Translations under genes and position numbers: made by a program
In this document: positions 36,805-45,814 of the stretch, one piece after another
How the letters are laid out: every line of letters starts with the position of its first letter
Position numbering within the stretch: the first letter of the stretch is position 1
Assembly (NCBI RefSeq): GCF_000724625.1
Contig: NZ_CP007139.1
Span: 2,418,001 to 2,482,000 of the forward strand
Source: Fimbriimonas ginsengisoli Gsoil 348
GTDB taxonomy: Bacteria > Armatimonadota > Fimbriimonadia > Fimbriimonadales > Fimbriimonadaceae
Direction of reading: 5' to 3'
DNA: 64,000 bases
Notes under the pieces: model-generated
The model's database searches: none
Told to the model about the DNA's origin: nothing
The model's input: only the letters and a program-made list of their open reading frames with translations

Positions 36805-36806
36805 TC

Positions 36807-37595
36807 TTGGCCAAGATTCACAAGCTCGCCTTCGTAGATCCGAGCGCGGAACTTGCCGCGGATGTCGAGGTTGGCCCGTTCAGCTATGTGGAGCCGGGCG
36901 TCGTCATCGGCGCGCGGACGAAGTTGGACTCTCACGCGACGGTCAAACGCGGGACGACGGTCGGCGAGGACAATTTCATCGGTCAGGGAACCGTCCTCGG
37001 CGGCGATCCGCAGGATCGAAAATATAAAGGGGAGCCAACGTTCCTCAAGATCGGAGACCGCAACGTTTTCCGCGAGTACGTCACCGTCCACCGAGCCACC
37101 GGCGAGGGACTTTCCACCCTAGTGGGGGACGACAACTACGTCATGGCGTACTGCCACCTTGGCCATAACGTGGTCATGCACAACTTCGTGACGATCGCCA
37201 ATAACACCGGCGTCTCCGGGCACGTTACGATCGAAGATCTCGTGACCATTGGCGGGATGAGCGGAATCCATCAGTTTTGCCGTATTGGAAAGGTGGGAAT
37301 GGTGGGGGGAATGACAAAGATCACCCGCGACGCGCCGCCGTTCATGTTGGTGGAGGGCCCCGAGCAAGAGGTCCACGATATCAACGCCATCGGGCTCCGC
37401 CGAATCGGAGTTACCCCCCAAGCGAGATTGGCGCTTCACAAGGCCTGCAAGCTGCTCTACAAGTCACAGCTTGGGCTCCGCAACGCCATGGAAATCGTGC
37501 GCCGAGAGGTGGTCATCACGCCCGAAGTACAGTATCTCCTCGACTTCGAAGACCATCGCTCCGGCGGCCGCAACGGCCGTGGCGACCAACGGTAA
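36807..37595 (+). CDS. lpxA: UDP-N-acetylglucosamine acyltransferase LpxA
   Basis: A 262-residue left-handed beta-helix acyltransferase starting lipid A synthesis. Hexapeptide repeats run from IHKLAFVDPSAEL through VIGARTKLDSHATV. DNYVMAYCHLGHNV includes the catalytic His, and IGGMSGIHQFCRIGKV and the C-terminal helices (NAIGLRRIGVT) are typical. The start is TTG, two bases after the fabZ stop. It indicates a lipopolysaccharide-type outer leaflet. Confidence 0.95.
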   Translation: MAKIHKLAFVDPSAELAADVEVGPFSYVEPGVVIGARTKLDSHATVKRGTTVGEDNFIGQGTVLGGDPQDRKYKGEPTFLKIGDRNVFREYVTVHRATGEGLSTLVGDDNYVMAYCHLGHNVVMHNFVTIANNTGVSGHVTIEDLVTIGGMSGIHQFCRIGKVGMVGGMTKITRDAPPFMLVEGPEQEVHDINAIGLRRIGVTPQARLALHKACKLLYKSQLGLRNAMEIVRREVVITPEVQYLLDFEDHRSGGRNGRGDQR

Positions 37596-37600
37596 AGGCC

Positions 37601-38962
37601 GTGCGCATCTTCATCTCCGCCGGTGAAGCCTCGGGCGACGCTTACGGAGCCGCCCTCGCGCGGGAGATGCAGCGCCTCTCGCCGCGGATCGAGGCAAAAG
37701 AGTTCGAGGAGATCGTCCGAGGGTCGATGTTTTGGCCGGCGGCTCCCGACGGCGCTACCCCGGACGAATCGAGCGAGAAGATTCGGAACGGCTTCTCCGA
37801 ATTGCTGGGCTACGCCCTGGAGGACTACGTTCCCTCCGATCTGAACCTGGACGATCTCTTCCAAACCCCGTGGGCCGAGATACCGGCCCGATTGTACGAA
37901 CGGCTGATCGCCGAATGTCCGGGCCGGATGACTCCGCACCTGTACGCCGGAATCGGTGGCCGGCGGATGAGAGAGGCCGGGATCGACCTCGTGGCCGACT
38001 CCGGCAACTGGGGGGCGATCTCTATCACTCAGTCGCTCAAGGTTGTCCCCCGCGTTCTCGGCGGTTACTTTGCCGCCAAGACCCAGCTTCGTCAAGACGC
38101 CCCCGGCCTCTTCATTCCCATCGACTTTGGCTACGCGAACATTCGGCTAGCGCGGCATGCCAAGCGGTTCGGTTGGAAAGTCCTTTACTTCGTTCCTCCC
38201 GGTTCGTGGCGGCGCGACCGGCAGGGAAGAGACCTGCCTCAGCTCACGGACGCCATCTCGACTCCGTTCGAATGGTCGGCGGAGATCTTGCGCCGGATGG
38301 GCGCGAACGCGCACTGGTTCGGCCATCCGATCAAACAGCTATTAGGCGATGCTCGCGCCCGGAACGAGATTCGGCAAGGGGTCGCGATTCTTCCCGGCAG
38401 CCGCCGCCATGAGATCGCGGAGAACCTTCCGCTGATCGCGGAGGTGTTAAGCAAAGGGGACTACGGCCCTGCCGAGTTCGGCCTTGCGCCGACGGTCGAC
38501 GTGGAGGATTTTCGCAAGGAATGGACCCGACTGGCGCCGAGCCGCCCCGGCGACCGTTTTACCGCCGGCGACACCGCCGGCGTGCTACGCCGAGGGCGCG
38601 CCGGAATCGTTTGCAGTGGAACCGCTACCTTGGAAGCGGCGCTTTGCGAGTGTCCGATGGTCGTGGTGTACCGCCTCAGCCCGGCGGTGATGATAGAGGC
38701 AAAGCTGCTCCGGATCAAGCGACCGAAGTTCATCGCGCTGCCCAACATCCTCCTCGATCGGACTCTGGTTCCCGAGTTCGTTCAAGACGAGGCGACCCCT
38801 GCCGCCGTCGCCGAGGCATTGACCGCGATTTGGAAAGACGGTCAAGCTCGTGAATCTCAACTACAGGGGTTCCGCGAGCTCGATATCCTCCTCGGCCCCG
38901 ACGACGCAATCACCCAAACCGCCAAGTTAGCCTTGCTAGTAGCCTCGAATGCTACGCCCTGA
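37601..38962 (+). CDS. lpxB: Lipid-A-disaccharide synthase LpxB, with internal insertion
   Basis: A 453-residue glycosyltransferase that joins UDP-diacyl-GlcN and lipid X. The start VRIFISAGEASGDAYG, the segment YAGIGGRRMREAGIDL, VLYFVPPGSWRRDRQGRD, VAILPGSRRHE and VCSGTATLEAALCECPMVVVYR are LpxB signatures. Between residues 30 and 110 there is an extra block of roughly 70-80 residues rich in acidic residues, and the protein is longer than the roughly 380 residues usual for LpxB. GTG start, five bases after lpxA. Confidence 0.88.
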   Translation: MRIFISAGEASGDAYGAALAREMQRLSPRIEAKEFEEIVRGSMFWPAAPDGATPDESSEKIRNGFSELLGYALEDYVPSDLNLDDLFQTPWAEIPARLYERLIAECPGRMTPHLYAGIGGRRMREAGIDLVADSGNWGAISITQSLKVVPRVLGGYFAAKTQLRQDAPGLFIPIDFGYANIRLARHAKRFGWKVLYFVPPGSWRRDRQGRDLPQLTDAISTPFEWSAEILRRMGANAHWFGHPIKQLLGDARARNEIRQGVAILPGSRRHEIAENLPLIAEVLSKGDYGPAEFGLAPTVDVEDFRKEWTRLAPSRPGDRFTAGDTAGVLRRGRAGIVCSGTATLEAALCECPMVVVYRLSPAVMIEAKLLRIKRPKFIALPNILLDRTLVPEFVQDEATPAAVAEALTAIWKDGQARESQLQGFRELDILLGPDDAITQTAKLALLVASNATP

Positions 38963-38964
38963 TA

Positions 38965-39068
38965 GCGTGGCACTGGCGGCTCGCCCGTGGGTATCTCGGG
39001 CGGCCCGCCCGAGTAAAAACCTGCGACCGTCACCCAGCGTCGGACGTGGCTCGGGCGGCCCGCCGAGT
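38965..39068. repeat. Interspersed repeats, family D copy 3 plus partial copy
   Basis: GTGGCACTGGCGGCTCGCCC then GTGGGTATCTCGGGCGGCCCGCCCGA (38965-39013), and a partial copy GTGGCTCGGGCGGCCCGCCG at 39046-39065. It fills the gap between lpxB and the convergent fucosidase gene. Confidence 0.85.
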
Positions 39069-39099
39069 AAAGCCCCCCCAAATCCTATGGCGTTAGAGG

Positions 39100-40380
39100 C
39101 TAGCCTCGCCCCTTCCCTTGATACAGTTTCAGCTCCTCGTCGAACTCCAGTTTGACGACGGTAGCGTGGGGATCGATTTCCTCCTCCGGGATGTCGATCC
39201 ACTCGATGCCTGGAGTCTCCCCCAGCCCGCCGATCTTGGTATGTTTGAGCTCGCGGCCGCTCGATAAGATGGTGGCCCGCTTGACCGCGGTTCGGAGCCC
39301 CTTCACCGCGATCTGGTCGAACGGCTTGTCGAAGAAGAAGAGATAGAGCGTCTTCCGATCTTTCGAGAGGGTCGAAGCTCCGTAGAACATTCCATTGGGC
39401 AGGCCCGCGACTGTGCCGTAAATCGCCTCTTCATGCTTGCGGATCCAAGCGCCAAGCCCTTCCAAGCGCTCGACCTGCTCGGGTTGGAGCGAGCCGTCTT
39501 CGTACGGGCCTACGTCCAGGAGCATGTTTCCGCCCATGCCGATCGTCTCGGCGAACATCCTCACGATCTGGCGGACCGACTTGTGGTTATGGTCCTGGAC
39601 TTGGTATCCCCACGAGTCGTTGACGGTGACGCAGAATTCCCACGGACCGTCCGGCGGTTCGATCGGCATTCCTTGTTCGGGGGTCGCGTAGTCTCCGTAG
39701 TCCAGTAGGCGCGAGTTGAAGATGGCGTTCGGCTGCCAAGCCAGGAGCTGATCGCGCAGCCCCTTCATGTCGAACTGGTCGGAATCGCGCTCCCACTCGC
39801 CGTCGAACCAATAGATATCCACGTCGCCAAACCGGGTCGACAGTTCTTCGAGTTGTTGGCGGTGAAACTTGATAAACCGCTTCCACGCTTCGGGATCCTC
39901 CTTCCCCGGTGCCGGGTAGGCGAACCGGTTGGAGTACCGCGCGGGGTCCGGCTGCTCGATGCTGCCACGGGTCGGGTAGATGGTAGCGTAGTCCGGGTGC
40001 GACCAGTCGAGGTGGGAGAAGTAGAAGCCGACCTTGATTCCGTGGCTGCGCATCGCTTCGACGTATGGGCCGACGAGGTCTCGCCCCGCGGGCGTCTTCT
40101 TAACGACGCTTAGATCGTTGGCGTCGGTATCCCAAAGCGCAACGCCGTCGTGATGTTTGGTCGTAAGCACCGCATACTTCGCCCCCGCCCGCTCGAACAG
40201 ATCGGCCCACGCCTCGGGGTCGTACTTGGAGGCGGTGAAGCCGTCGAGTTGAGACATGTAGTCGTCGTATCCGATCTGCCCGTTAAAAAACGACCACGAC
40301 TCCGGAATCCCCTTCACGGCATAGATCCCGTAATGAATAAATATCCCAAGCTTGGCGTCGGGAAACCACGGCTGCATCAT
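39100..40380 (-). CDS. Alpha-L-fucosidase (GH29) family protein
   Basis: A 426-residue cytosolic or exported glycosidase; no signal peptide is seen. PWFPDAKLGIFIHYGIYAV, AVLTTKHHDGVALWDT, DIYWFDGEWERD with the nucleophile Asp, the SRLLDYGDYATPEQ segment with a candidate acid/base, and GGNMLLDVGPYEDGSLQPEQ are GH29 landmarks. The start is ATG 40380 (or 40377). The longer frame to 40758 is not used because it enters the neighbouring gene. Substrate is probably fucosylated glycans, and the gene is followed by no partner. Confidence 0.92.
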   Translation of the reverse strand: MMQPWFPDAKLGIFIHYGIYAVKGIPESWSFFNGQIGYDDYMSQLDGFTASKYDPEAWADLFERAGAKYAVLTTKHHDGVALWDTDANDLSVVKKTPAGRDLVGPYVEAMRSHGIKVGFYFSHLDWSHPDYATIYPTRGSIEQPDPARYSNRFAYPAPGKEDPEAWKRFIKFHRQQLEELSTRFGDVDIYWFDGEWERDSDQFDMKGLRDQLLAWQPNAIFNSRLLDYGDYATPEQGMPIEPPDGPWEFCVTVNDSWGYQVQDHNHKSVRQIVRMFAETIGMGGNMLLDVGPYEDGSLQPEQVERLEGLGAWIRKHEEAIYGTVAGLPNGMFYGASTLSKDRKTLYLFFFDKPFDQIAVKGLRTAVKRATILSSGRELKHTKIGGLGETPGIEWIDIPEEEIDPHATVVKLEFDEELKLYQGKGRG

Positions 40381-40430
40381 TGCGTTTGAGAATAGCCGAG
40401 AACGCCTTTGTCGGTTAGCCGTCGACGAAT

Positions 40431-40934
40431 CTAACCTCGGTGAGCGAAAAAATCGCTCGCGGGCGATATCGTCAACGTCAATCCGTTCCGTTGCGCGTCC
40501 CGCGCGATCGGGTGGACCAGGGACGATGGACCGGTGATGTCGAAACGGCCGTGGCGGGTGAGATATTCGTATCCGGGGAGGTCGTCGACCTGCGGGACGT
40601 AGAGGCGGAGATACCAATCGCGCTGCTCGGGGAAAACGCCGAGGAAGACCAAATCGTCGGCCGGGCTGGCGGCGATGAGCGCCGAGTCGTACAGGAGCGC
40701 CGAACCGAGGTCCGCCCAGGAGTAAGGCTGTGGTTCCGACAGATACTCGTCGTGCCAATGCCAGTCGTGGAGCTTGAAGAGGCTTGCCTCCGGACGCTGC
40801 TCGTACAGAAGCTCGGTCGCACCGATCAAGGCGTGCCGCAGAACGGAGATCGGGATATAGTCGGCAGTTGAGACCGTGAGCCCATCGAAAGGGGGCAAGC
40901 CGTTCTGCCAGCGACGGGCGAATTCTAAGTCCAT
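40431..40934 (-). CDS. Hypothetical soluble protein
   Basis: A protein of about 167 residues if started at ATG 40934; GTG 40979 would add 15 residues. No signal or membrane helix. The visible segment LFKLHDWHWHDEYLSEPQPYSWADL is rich in aromatic residues. No family is recognised. It lies 50 bases upstream of the fucosidase on the same strand and may be co-transcribed. Confidence 0.6.
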   Translation of the reverse strand: MDLEFARRWQNGLPPFDGLTVSTADYIPISVLRHALIGATELLYEQRPEASLFKLHDWHWHDEYLSEPQPYSWADLGSALLYDSALIAASPADDLVFLGVFPEQRDWYLRLYVPQVDDLPGYEYLTRHGRFDITGPSSLVHPIARDAQRNGLTLTISPASDFFAHRG

Positions 40935-41030
40935 AGACGTCCAGCGGTATCGACGCCGATTAGCGATAAAAAGTCGCACCGCAAGGATAGAGTTCGCGGC
41001 AATATCGAACCGCGGTGTAATCTGCGCTTC

Positions 41031-42599
41031 ATGCGGCGATCGACGGTTCTCTTTGCCCTCTTATTGGGCTCCAGTCTTGGGTTCGGACAGGCAAAATTCG
41101 GCAACGAGAAGGCGATCTCTCCCGCGCGGCTAAAGGCTCACCTCGAGTTTATCGCTAGCGACGAAATGGAAGGGCGCGACACCCCCTCGCGCGGCCTCGA
41201 CACTGCAACCCTCTATGTAGCCACCCAGCTCAAACTATGGGGCGCCAAGCCGGCCGGCGACCATGGGACATTCTTCCAGCGAATCCCGCTGACTCAGCAC
41301 TGGCTGGATACGGCCGACAGCTCCATCGCCTTCGGCGGGACCGACTATACGTTCGGAGAAGGGTTTAAAAGCGCGTCGAAGAGTTGGAGCGGGGCCGGAA
41401 AGCTGGTCTACGTCGGCCACGGATACATGTTCAAGAGCAAGGGGATCGACCCTTACAAGGGGATCGACGTCAAAGGGAAGATTCTGGTGGCGGTCTCCGG
41501 CTTTCCCGCCGATGCCGCCTACTCGGATATGAAGGGAAAGCCGGGAGTCGATTACATGTGGCCGGCTCTGGCGGCTCAGAAGCTCGGCGCGCTTGGCTTG
41601 GTGACGATCCCCGACGGCGCCTATCTCTCCAGGTGGAACGCGGTCGAAGCGTCCGCAAAGAGCGGTCTCGCGCCCGAATCCGAGAGCGATCCGGCATCTG
41701 TGGTCCCGAGCCTCGTCGCCGGAATCTCCCTTACAAACGCGATCTTTTCCGGAGAGAAGGTAACGGCTGAGCAAGCCCTGATGGGCAAGGCGCCGGAAAA
41801 GAGCTTCGACTTCGCGAGCTCCAAGACCTTGCGCGTCCACATCGTCCAGAAGCGAGCCGTCCAGTACGCCAGGAACGTGGTGGCGATCGTCCCCGGCTCG
41901 GACGCCCGGCTTAAAAACGAGTACGTCGCCTTCGGCGCGCATATCGACCACCTTGGAATGGCTACGGACGGCACGGGCGATCGGATCTTCAACGGAGCAG
42001 ACGACGACGGCTCGGGGACGGTATCGATCCTCGAGATCGCCCACGCCTTCCTAACCGGCCCTCACCCGAAACGGTCGTGCCTCTTCGTCTGGCATATCGG
42101 CGAAGAGAAAGGCCTCTGGGGTTCTGCCTACTTCACGGAGCACCCGACGGTCAACCTGAAAAAGGTGATCACCCAGCTCAACATCGATATGATCGGCCGC
42201 AGCCGACCGGCCGGAGACAAGAAACCCGCCAACGCGGTGTTGACGGGGCCGAACGAGATCTACGCGGTGGGCTCCACGAAGATGAGCACCGATCTTCAGC
42301 GGGTGAGCGAGTCGGTCAACCGGCAATTCCTCCGACTCAAGTTCAACTACAAATACGACGATCCGAAGGATACGGAGCAGATCTTTTACCGCTCGGACCA
42401 CTACAACTACGCCCACAAAGGGATCCCGATCATCTTCTACTTCGATGGCGTGCACGAGGACTACCACCAACCCAGCGACGAAGTCACCAAGATCGACTTT
42501 GTAAAGATGAGCCGAGTCGTCCGAACCGTCTACGCCACCGGCTGGACCCTCGCCAACGCCGCCAAGCGCCCGGTGGTCGACAAGCCTTTGAAAGAGTAA
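41031..42599 (+). CDS. Exported M28 family metallopeptidase
   Basis: A 522-residue zinc aminopeptidase-like enzyme with a signal peptide (LFALLLGSSLGFG^QAK). Residues 100-260 contain a PA-type insert domain. The di-zinc site is visible in GAHIDHLG, NGADDDGSGT with the bridging Asp, WHIGEEKGLWGS with the catalytic Glu, NIDMIGR and DYHQPSDEVTKIDF. It would act in the periplasm or outside on peptide ends. The divergent neighbour is a hypothetical gene; no operon. Confidence 0.93.
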   Translation: MRRSTVLFALLLGSSLGFGQAKFGNEKAISPARLKAHLEFIASDEMEGRDTPSRGLDTATLYVATQLKLWGAKPAGDHGTFFQRIPLTQHWLDTADSSIAFGGTDYTFGEGFKSASKSWSGAGKLVYVGHGYMFKSKGIDPYKGIDVKGKILVAVSGFPADAAYSDMKGKPGVDYMWPALAAQKLGALGLVTIPDGAYLSRWNAVEASAKSGLAPESESDPASVVPSLVAGISLTNAIFSGEKVTAEQALMGKAPEKSFDFASSKTLRVHIVQKRAVQYARNVVAIVPGSDARLKNEYVAFGAHIDHLGMATDGTGDRIFNGADDDGSGTVSILEIAHAFLTGPHPKRSCLFVWHIGEEKGLWGSAYFTEHPTVNLKKVITQLNIDMIGRSRPAGDKKPANAVLTGPNEIYAVGSTKMSTDLQRVSESVNRQFLRLKFNYKYDDPKDTEQIFYRSDHYNYAHKGIPIIFYFDGVHEDYHQPSDEVTKIDFVKMSRVVRTVYATGWTLANAAKRPVVDKPLKE

Positions 42600-42600
42600 C

Positions 42601-42676
42601 CGTAGCGTCGGCGCCCCGCCGATGATTCCGGCAGCGAACGTACGTTCGCTAGGCATCGGCGAGGCGCCGACGCTAC
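42601..42676. repeat. Long palindromic repeat, family J
   Basis: GTAGCGTCGGCG and CGCCGACGCTAC are the outer arms, CCGATG/CATCGG inner ones, and GCGAACGTACGTTCGC a perfect palindromic centre. It overlaps the 3' end of the convergent glycosidase gene and follows the peptidase stop by one base. Confidence 0.85.
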
Positions 42677-43926
42677 TGCTTAACCGAGATCGGCACGTTC
42701 GCCACCGCTGCGCCGCCGTGGTTGTCGTAGATGTACACGAAGATCCGATAGTGTCCGGCGGCGGGAACGACGACCGACGCGGTCGGGCCGGACGCCGTCA
42801 CCGCATCCGGATAAACCGGAGGCACCGACTCGGCCGCGCCCCCGACCCCCCGGTCGGACGCCTCGCGCTGGAGCACCCAGCGATATTTCAGCTCGTCCCC
42901 TTCGGGATCGCTCGCCTTGACCGTCGCCCTGATCGTGGCGCCCACCGCAACCTCGGCGACGCCCTCGATGCCAAGGTTGTCGATCAAGGGCGCTCGGTTC
43001 GGCAGCGGCTTGCCCGACCAGAGCTCGGACATCGTATCGACCGCGCCAAGTCGCTCGCCGGTGGGCAATAGCATGCCAAACCAGGTCGAGGTCGCCTCCT
43101 GCTTGTGGCCCCACGTGAAGGCGAACGAGCCCAAGCAGAGATCCTTGGCCCCCAAAACTCCTCCCTCGTAACCGCGCCGGAAGAAATCGGCCTTAGCCGT
43201 GCTTGTAGGTTCGATCGGGGCGCCCCACGCCGTCTTTCCCACCTCCCACGGGCCCAGGGTCCCGAACTCGGTGATCACGTACGGCTTGGTTCCACCCGCC
43301 TTTCGATACCGCTCCGCGATGGAAGGGGCCCCGCCGTAGCTGTTGATTCCGACCACGTCGATATCGGGGCAGAGCTTGTGGATGCTCTCCACCCGCTTCC
43401 CTCCCACTTCGGCGACCACCGTCATGGTGGGATGGTTAGGATCGATCTGTTTGACCTCTCTCGCCATCTGCTCGACGGCGCCCCACATGTTGGGGTCGCC
43501 GCCGTCGGCGTACCCTTCCATCTCGTTGCCAAGCGCCCACATCAGCACCGCCGGATGGTTCCGGTACCGGCTGACGGCCAGCTTAGCCTTGGTGAGTTGG
43601 TCGGCGACCATCTTCGGGTCGTCGTATTTGAATCCGTGCTCCTTATGGCCCAGCCAGATCCCCACCACGACCTTGAGCCCTAGCCGCTTGGCCTCGTCGA
43701 GCTGATCGTCGATCTTGTCCGCGTCCCACGTTCGAAAAGCGTTCGCACCCAATTTCACAAGCGGCGCCTTCGGGCCATCGCCGCCCACCCCTTTGATGAA
43801 GAATGGCTTGCCGTCGACGGTCAGCGAGTAGCCGGCGGCGTCGTGCCGGAGGCGGACGACGGCGGGGACCTGAACCGGCAAGACAAGAATCGGGGCGAGA
43901 ACTGCCATCGCGAGCATGGAGTTCAC
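42673..43926 (-). CDS. Exported glycoside hydrolase, GH2-type TIM barrel
   Basis: The protein has 417 residues. A signal peptide (AMAVLAPILVLPVQV) precedes a barrel that starts at LTVDGKPFFIKGVGGDG. The acid/base is the Glu of MWALGNEMEGY, and the nucleophile is the Glu of YVITEFGT. The C-terminal 80 residues (ASDPEGDELKYRW, GHYRIFVYIYDNHGG) form a PKD/cadherin-like beta domain. The layout is typical of family GH2 or related clan A enzymes that lack the usual N-terminal beta domains. Substrate is unknown. Confidence 0.82.
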   Translation of the reverse strand: MNSMLAMAVLAPILVLPVQVPAVVRLRHDAAGYSLTVDGKPFFIKGVGGDGPKAPLVKLGANAFRTWDADKIDDQLDEAKRLGLKVVVGIWLGHKEHGFKYDDPKMVADQLTKAKLAVSRYRNHPAVLMWALGNEMEGYADGGDPNMWGAVEQMAREVKQIDPNHPTMTVVAEVGGKRVESIHKLCPDIDVVGINSYGGAPSIAERYRKAGGTKPYVITEFGTLGPWEVGKTAWGAPIEPTSTAKADFFRRGYEGGVLGAKDLCLGSFAFTWGHKQEATSTWFGMLLPTGERLGAVDTMSELWSGKPLPNRAPLIDNLGIEGVAEVAVGATIRATVKASDPEGDELKYRWVLQREASDRGVGGAAESVPPVYPDAVTASGPTASVVVPAAGHYRIFVYIYDNHGGAAVANVPISVKQ

Positions 43927-43961
43927 TATACGCCCCGCCCATCTGAACGTATCCTAAGGGA

Positions 43962-44888
43962 GTGGTACTCGGGCTCGTATTTTTACTCGCCTCCCGGCCG
44001 GGATCTCAGGGCGGCCAATATACGGCGGAGCTGAAACGATTGGCGGATGCGGATCAAGCCGACCGGCAGTTCGCTTCCAAGCCAACGGCCGCCCAACGGA
44101 AAACGATGGAGCGTAACGACGCGGTTCGCCTGCGCCGGGTCAGGCAGATCGTCGCCGGAGCCTCCGAGTTGAACGCGGACGAGTTCGACATGGCCGCTCT
44201 GCTGTTTCAGCATGCTCCGAAACCGGAGGACTTCGTCGTCGCCCACGAGCTGAGCGCCTGCGCAAACGCGCTCGGGAAGTTGAGCTCCATGCCGGCGATC
44301 TCCGAAGATCGATTTTTGGTGAACATCCACCGCAAACAGCGCTTTGGAAGCCAGTTTGAACGCGATGGTAAGACGCAGGCGCCTGTCGACGAGAAGCCGC
44401 CGACCGCCGTGACCGACGATTTTCGGCTGAACATGCTCTGCCCTCCGCTGGCCCTGTATCGGGAGAAGGGGCCGATGGCCTTTCAATCCGCCATGGATCC
44501 GATCTTCGCCCGCCTTGAAAAGCGGCGAGATCCCAAGCATCGCCTGGCCGGAGACCCGGTTGCGTCGGCCAAGTTGGCTTCGATGCCCCCTTCACCCGGC
44601 ACTCGGGCGGCGGTATTGGGGTTCTATCAAAAAGCTCAGATCGTTACCGCCGCCGATTACGGCAACGCGGCAAAGCTGCTCCTCTCCTCTTCACGCTCGG
44701 AGGAGCTGCTCTTGGCTCACGAGTTCGCGACTCTCGCCATGAACGAGGGCTACCGCCCCGCCCGCCGGTTCTTCACCGACTCGTGGGACGCCTTCATGAA
44801 GTCGATCGGCCGCCACCCCCGCTACTCCGCCCACCACGAAAGCCGCGCCGTCCGCCGAGTCCTGTTCGACCCGTTCTTAGCCGACTAA
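43962..44888 (+). CDS. Exported hypothetical protein, DUF6624-like
   Basis: The protein has 308 residues with a GTG start. The short hydrophobic start (VLGLVFLLAS) looks like a weak signal peptide. The middle, MERNDAVRLRRVRQIV, then a QHAPKPEDFVVAHEL and RKQRFGSQFERDG, resembles the DUF6624 pattern of an aspartate/histidine-containing helical domain. The similarity is by eye only. A helical C-terminal half follows. No partner gene. Confidence 0.55.
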   Translation: MVLGLVFLLASRPGSQGGQYTAELKRLADADQADRQFASKPTAAQRKTMERNDAVRLRRVRQIVAGASELNADEFDMAALLFQHAPKPEDFVVAHELSACANALGKLSSMPAISEDRFLVNIHRKQRFGSQFERDGKTQAPVDEKPPTAVTDDFRLNMLCPPLALYREKGPMAFQSAMDPIFARLEKRRDPKHRLAGDPVASAKLASMPPSPGTRAAVLGFYQKAQIVTAADYGNAAKLLLSSSRSEELLLAHEFATLAMNEGYRPARRFFTDSWDAFMKSIGRHPRYSAHHESRAVRRVLFDPFLAD

Positions 44889-44891
44889 TTT

Positions 44892-44966
44892 TCCGGAGCC
44901 CCCTCTCCCTCCTTCGGATGTATGTGCCGAACGAGGGAGAGGGGGTTTGGGGGTGAGGGAGTCCGA
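44892..44966. repeat. Interspersed hairpin repeat, family A copy 2
   Basis: Same element as 1461-1538, with CCCCTCTCCCTCCTTCGG and CCGAACGAGGGAGAGGGG arms around ATGTATGTG. It lies a few bases after a stop codon. Confidence 0.85.
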
Positions 44967-44977
44967 ATGGCGAACGG

Positions 44978-45475
44978 CTATGCCGTCTTCGGCGGTCTCC
45001 GCTTCATCGAATGCGGCCTGCCCGGTTGCTGCCCGTGCCGCTTTCGGATGTTCCCCTTCCCGATACGCCATCCAAGGTGCCGGCCGTTGTCGTGTCGCCT
45101 TACGGGTGGGCGCCGTGTCGTGTGATGACGCCGGACGTAGCGGTGGTCGATCCTCATCTGCGTCTGCGGGTGGTGGCGACGCCAACTGCTCGAGGGGCGC
45201 ACTAAATGCGGCCTTCCTGGTTGAATCCCTTCGCGTTTTCGGATATTTCCCTGACCAATCCTCCAACCGAGATGACGTCCATCGTCGCGGCGAACGGGCG
45301 GCCTTCGATGGTCGGCGTTGTTCTGCCGATGCTGATCCGAATGACTCCGGTCGCGGGCGGTTTGCTCGTGCCGGGTTTGGTTCTTCTTGTCCTGCCCCGG
45401 CCCCTGAGCTGCCGCCAAACCGCTTACCGCGAGCGCGCAGGTGCACAAGGCGCCGATCAATAGTTTACGAATCAT
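44978..45475 (-). CDS. Secreted cationic protein with internal duplication
   Basis: A 165-residue protein with a signal peptide (MIRKLLIGALCTCALAVSGL and AAAQ). The mature part is very rich in Arg, His, Gln and Asp. A unit of about 35 residues occurs twice: GRHLGWRIGQGNIRKREG and GRHLGWRIGKGNIRKRHG, each followed by QPGRPH. ATG 45475 has a good GGAG site, whereas the longer frame reads a repeat. No family is recognised. Possible roles are nucleic acid, phosphate or metal binding, or antimicrobial action. Confidence 0.65.
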   Translation of the reverse strand: MIRKLLIGALCTCALAVSGLAAAQGPGQDKKNQTRHEQTARDRSHSDQHRQNNADHRRPPVRRDDGRHLGWRIGQGNIRKREGIQPGRPHLVRPSSSWRRHHPQTQMRIDHRYVRRHHTTRRPPVRRHDNGRHLGWRIGKGNIRKRHGQQPGRPHSMKRRPPKTA

Positions 45476-45610
45476 TAGTTTCTCCACGTGATTTCTTTGG
45501 CTCCTATCCCGGAGCCCCGCGTGTATGAAGTGCCGGAACGCCTTCCCGTTCCTTTCAAGTCTTTCAGGACGGACCCAGGCATGGCACGGGCTCGCCCAAT
45601 ACCAAACAGT

Positions 45611-45692
45611 TCTTTGCGTCCTTGGCGAGAAACCCCTTTTTCCGGAGTTCTCGCCAAGGACGCAAAGGTGATCGCAAAGAGCGCAAAGAAGA
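45611..45692. repeat. Interspersed repeat, family E copy 2
   Basis: CTTTGCGTCCTTGGCGAGAA and TTCTCGCCAAGGACGCAAAG are perfect inverted arms around ACCCCTTTTTCCGGAG. Runs of GCAAAGAGCGCAAAG follow. The rest of the gap to 45814 holds nothing clear. Confidence 0.88.
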
Positions 45693-45814
45693 CTCGAGCG
45701 GTGGAAACCGTTGGTATCTGGCCGCTTGCCCGAGTACAAAGCCTCTCTTCATCCCTATCTAAACCGCATTAGACCAGCGATACAGGCGATGCCTGCACCA
45801 CATGGGCCCTGCAG

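Noticed and set aside
40381-40758. Longer N-terminus for the fucosidase
   Set aside because: The extension is Arg/Pro-rich shadow translation of the neighbouring gene. The GH29 start lies at 40380.
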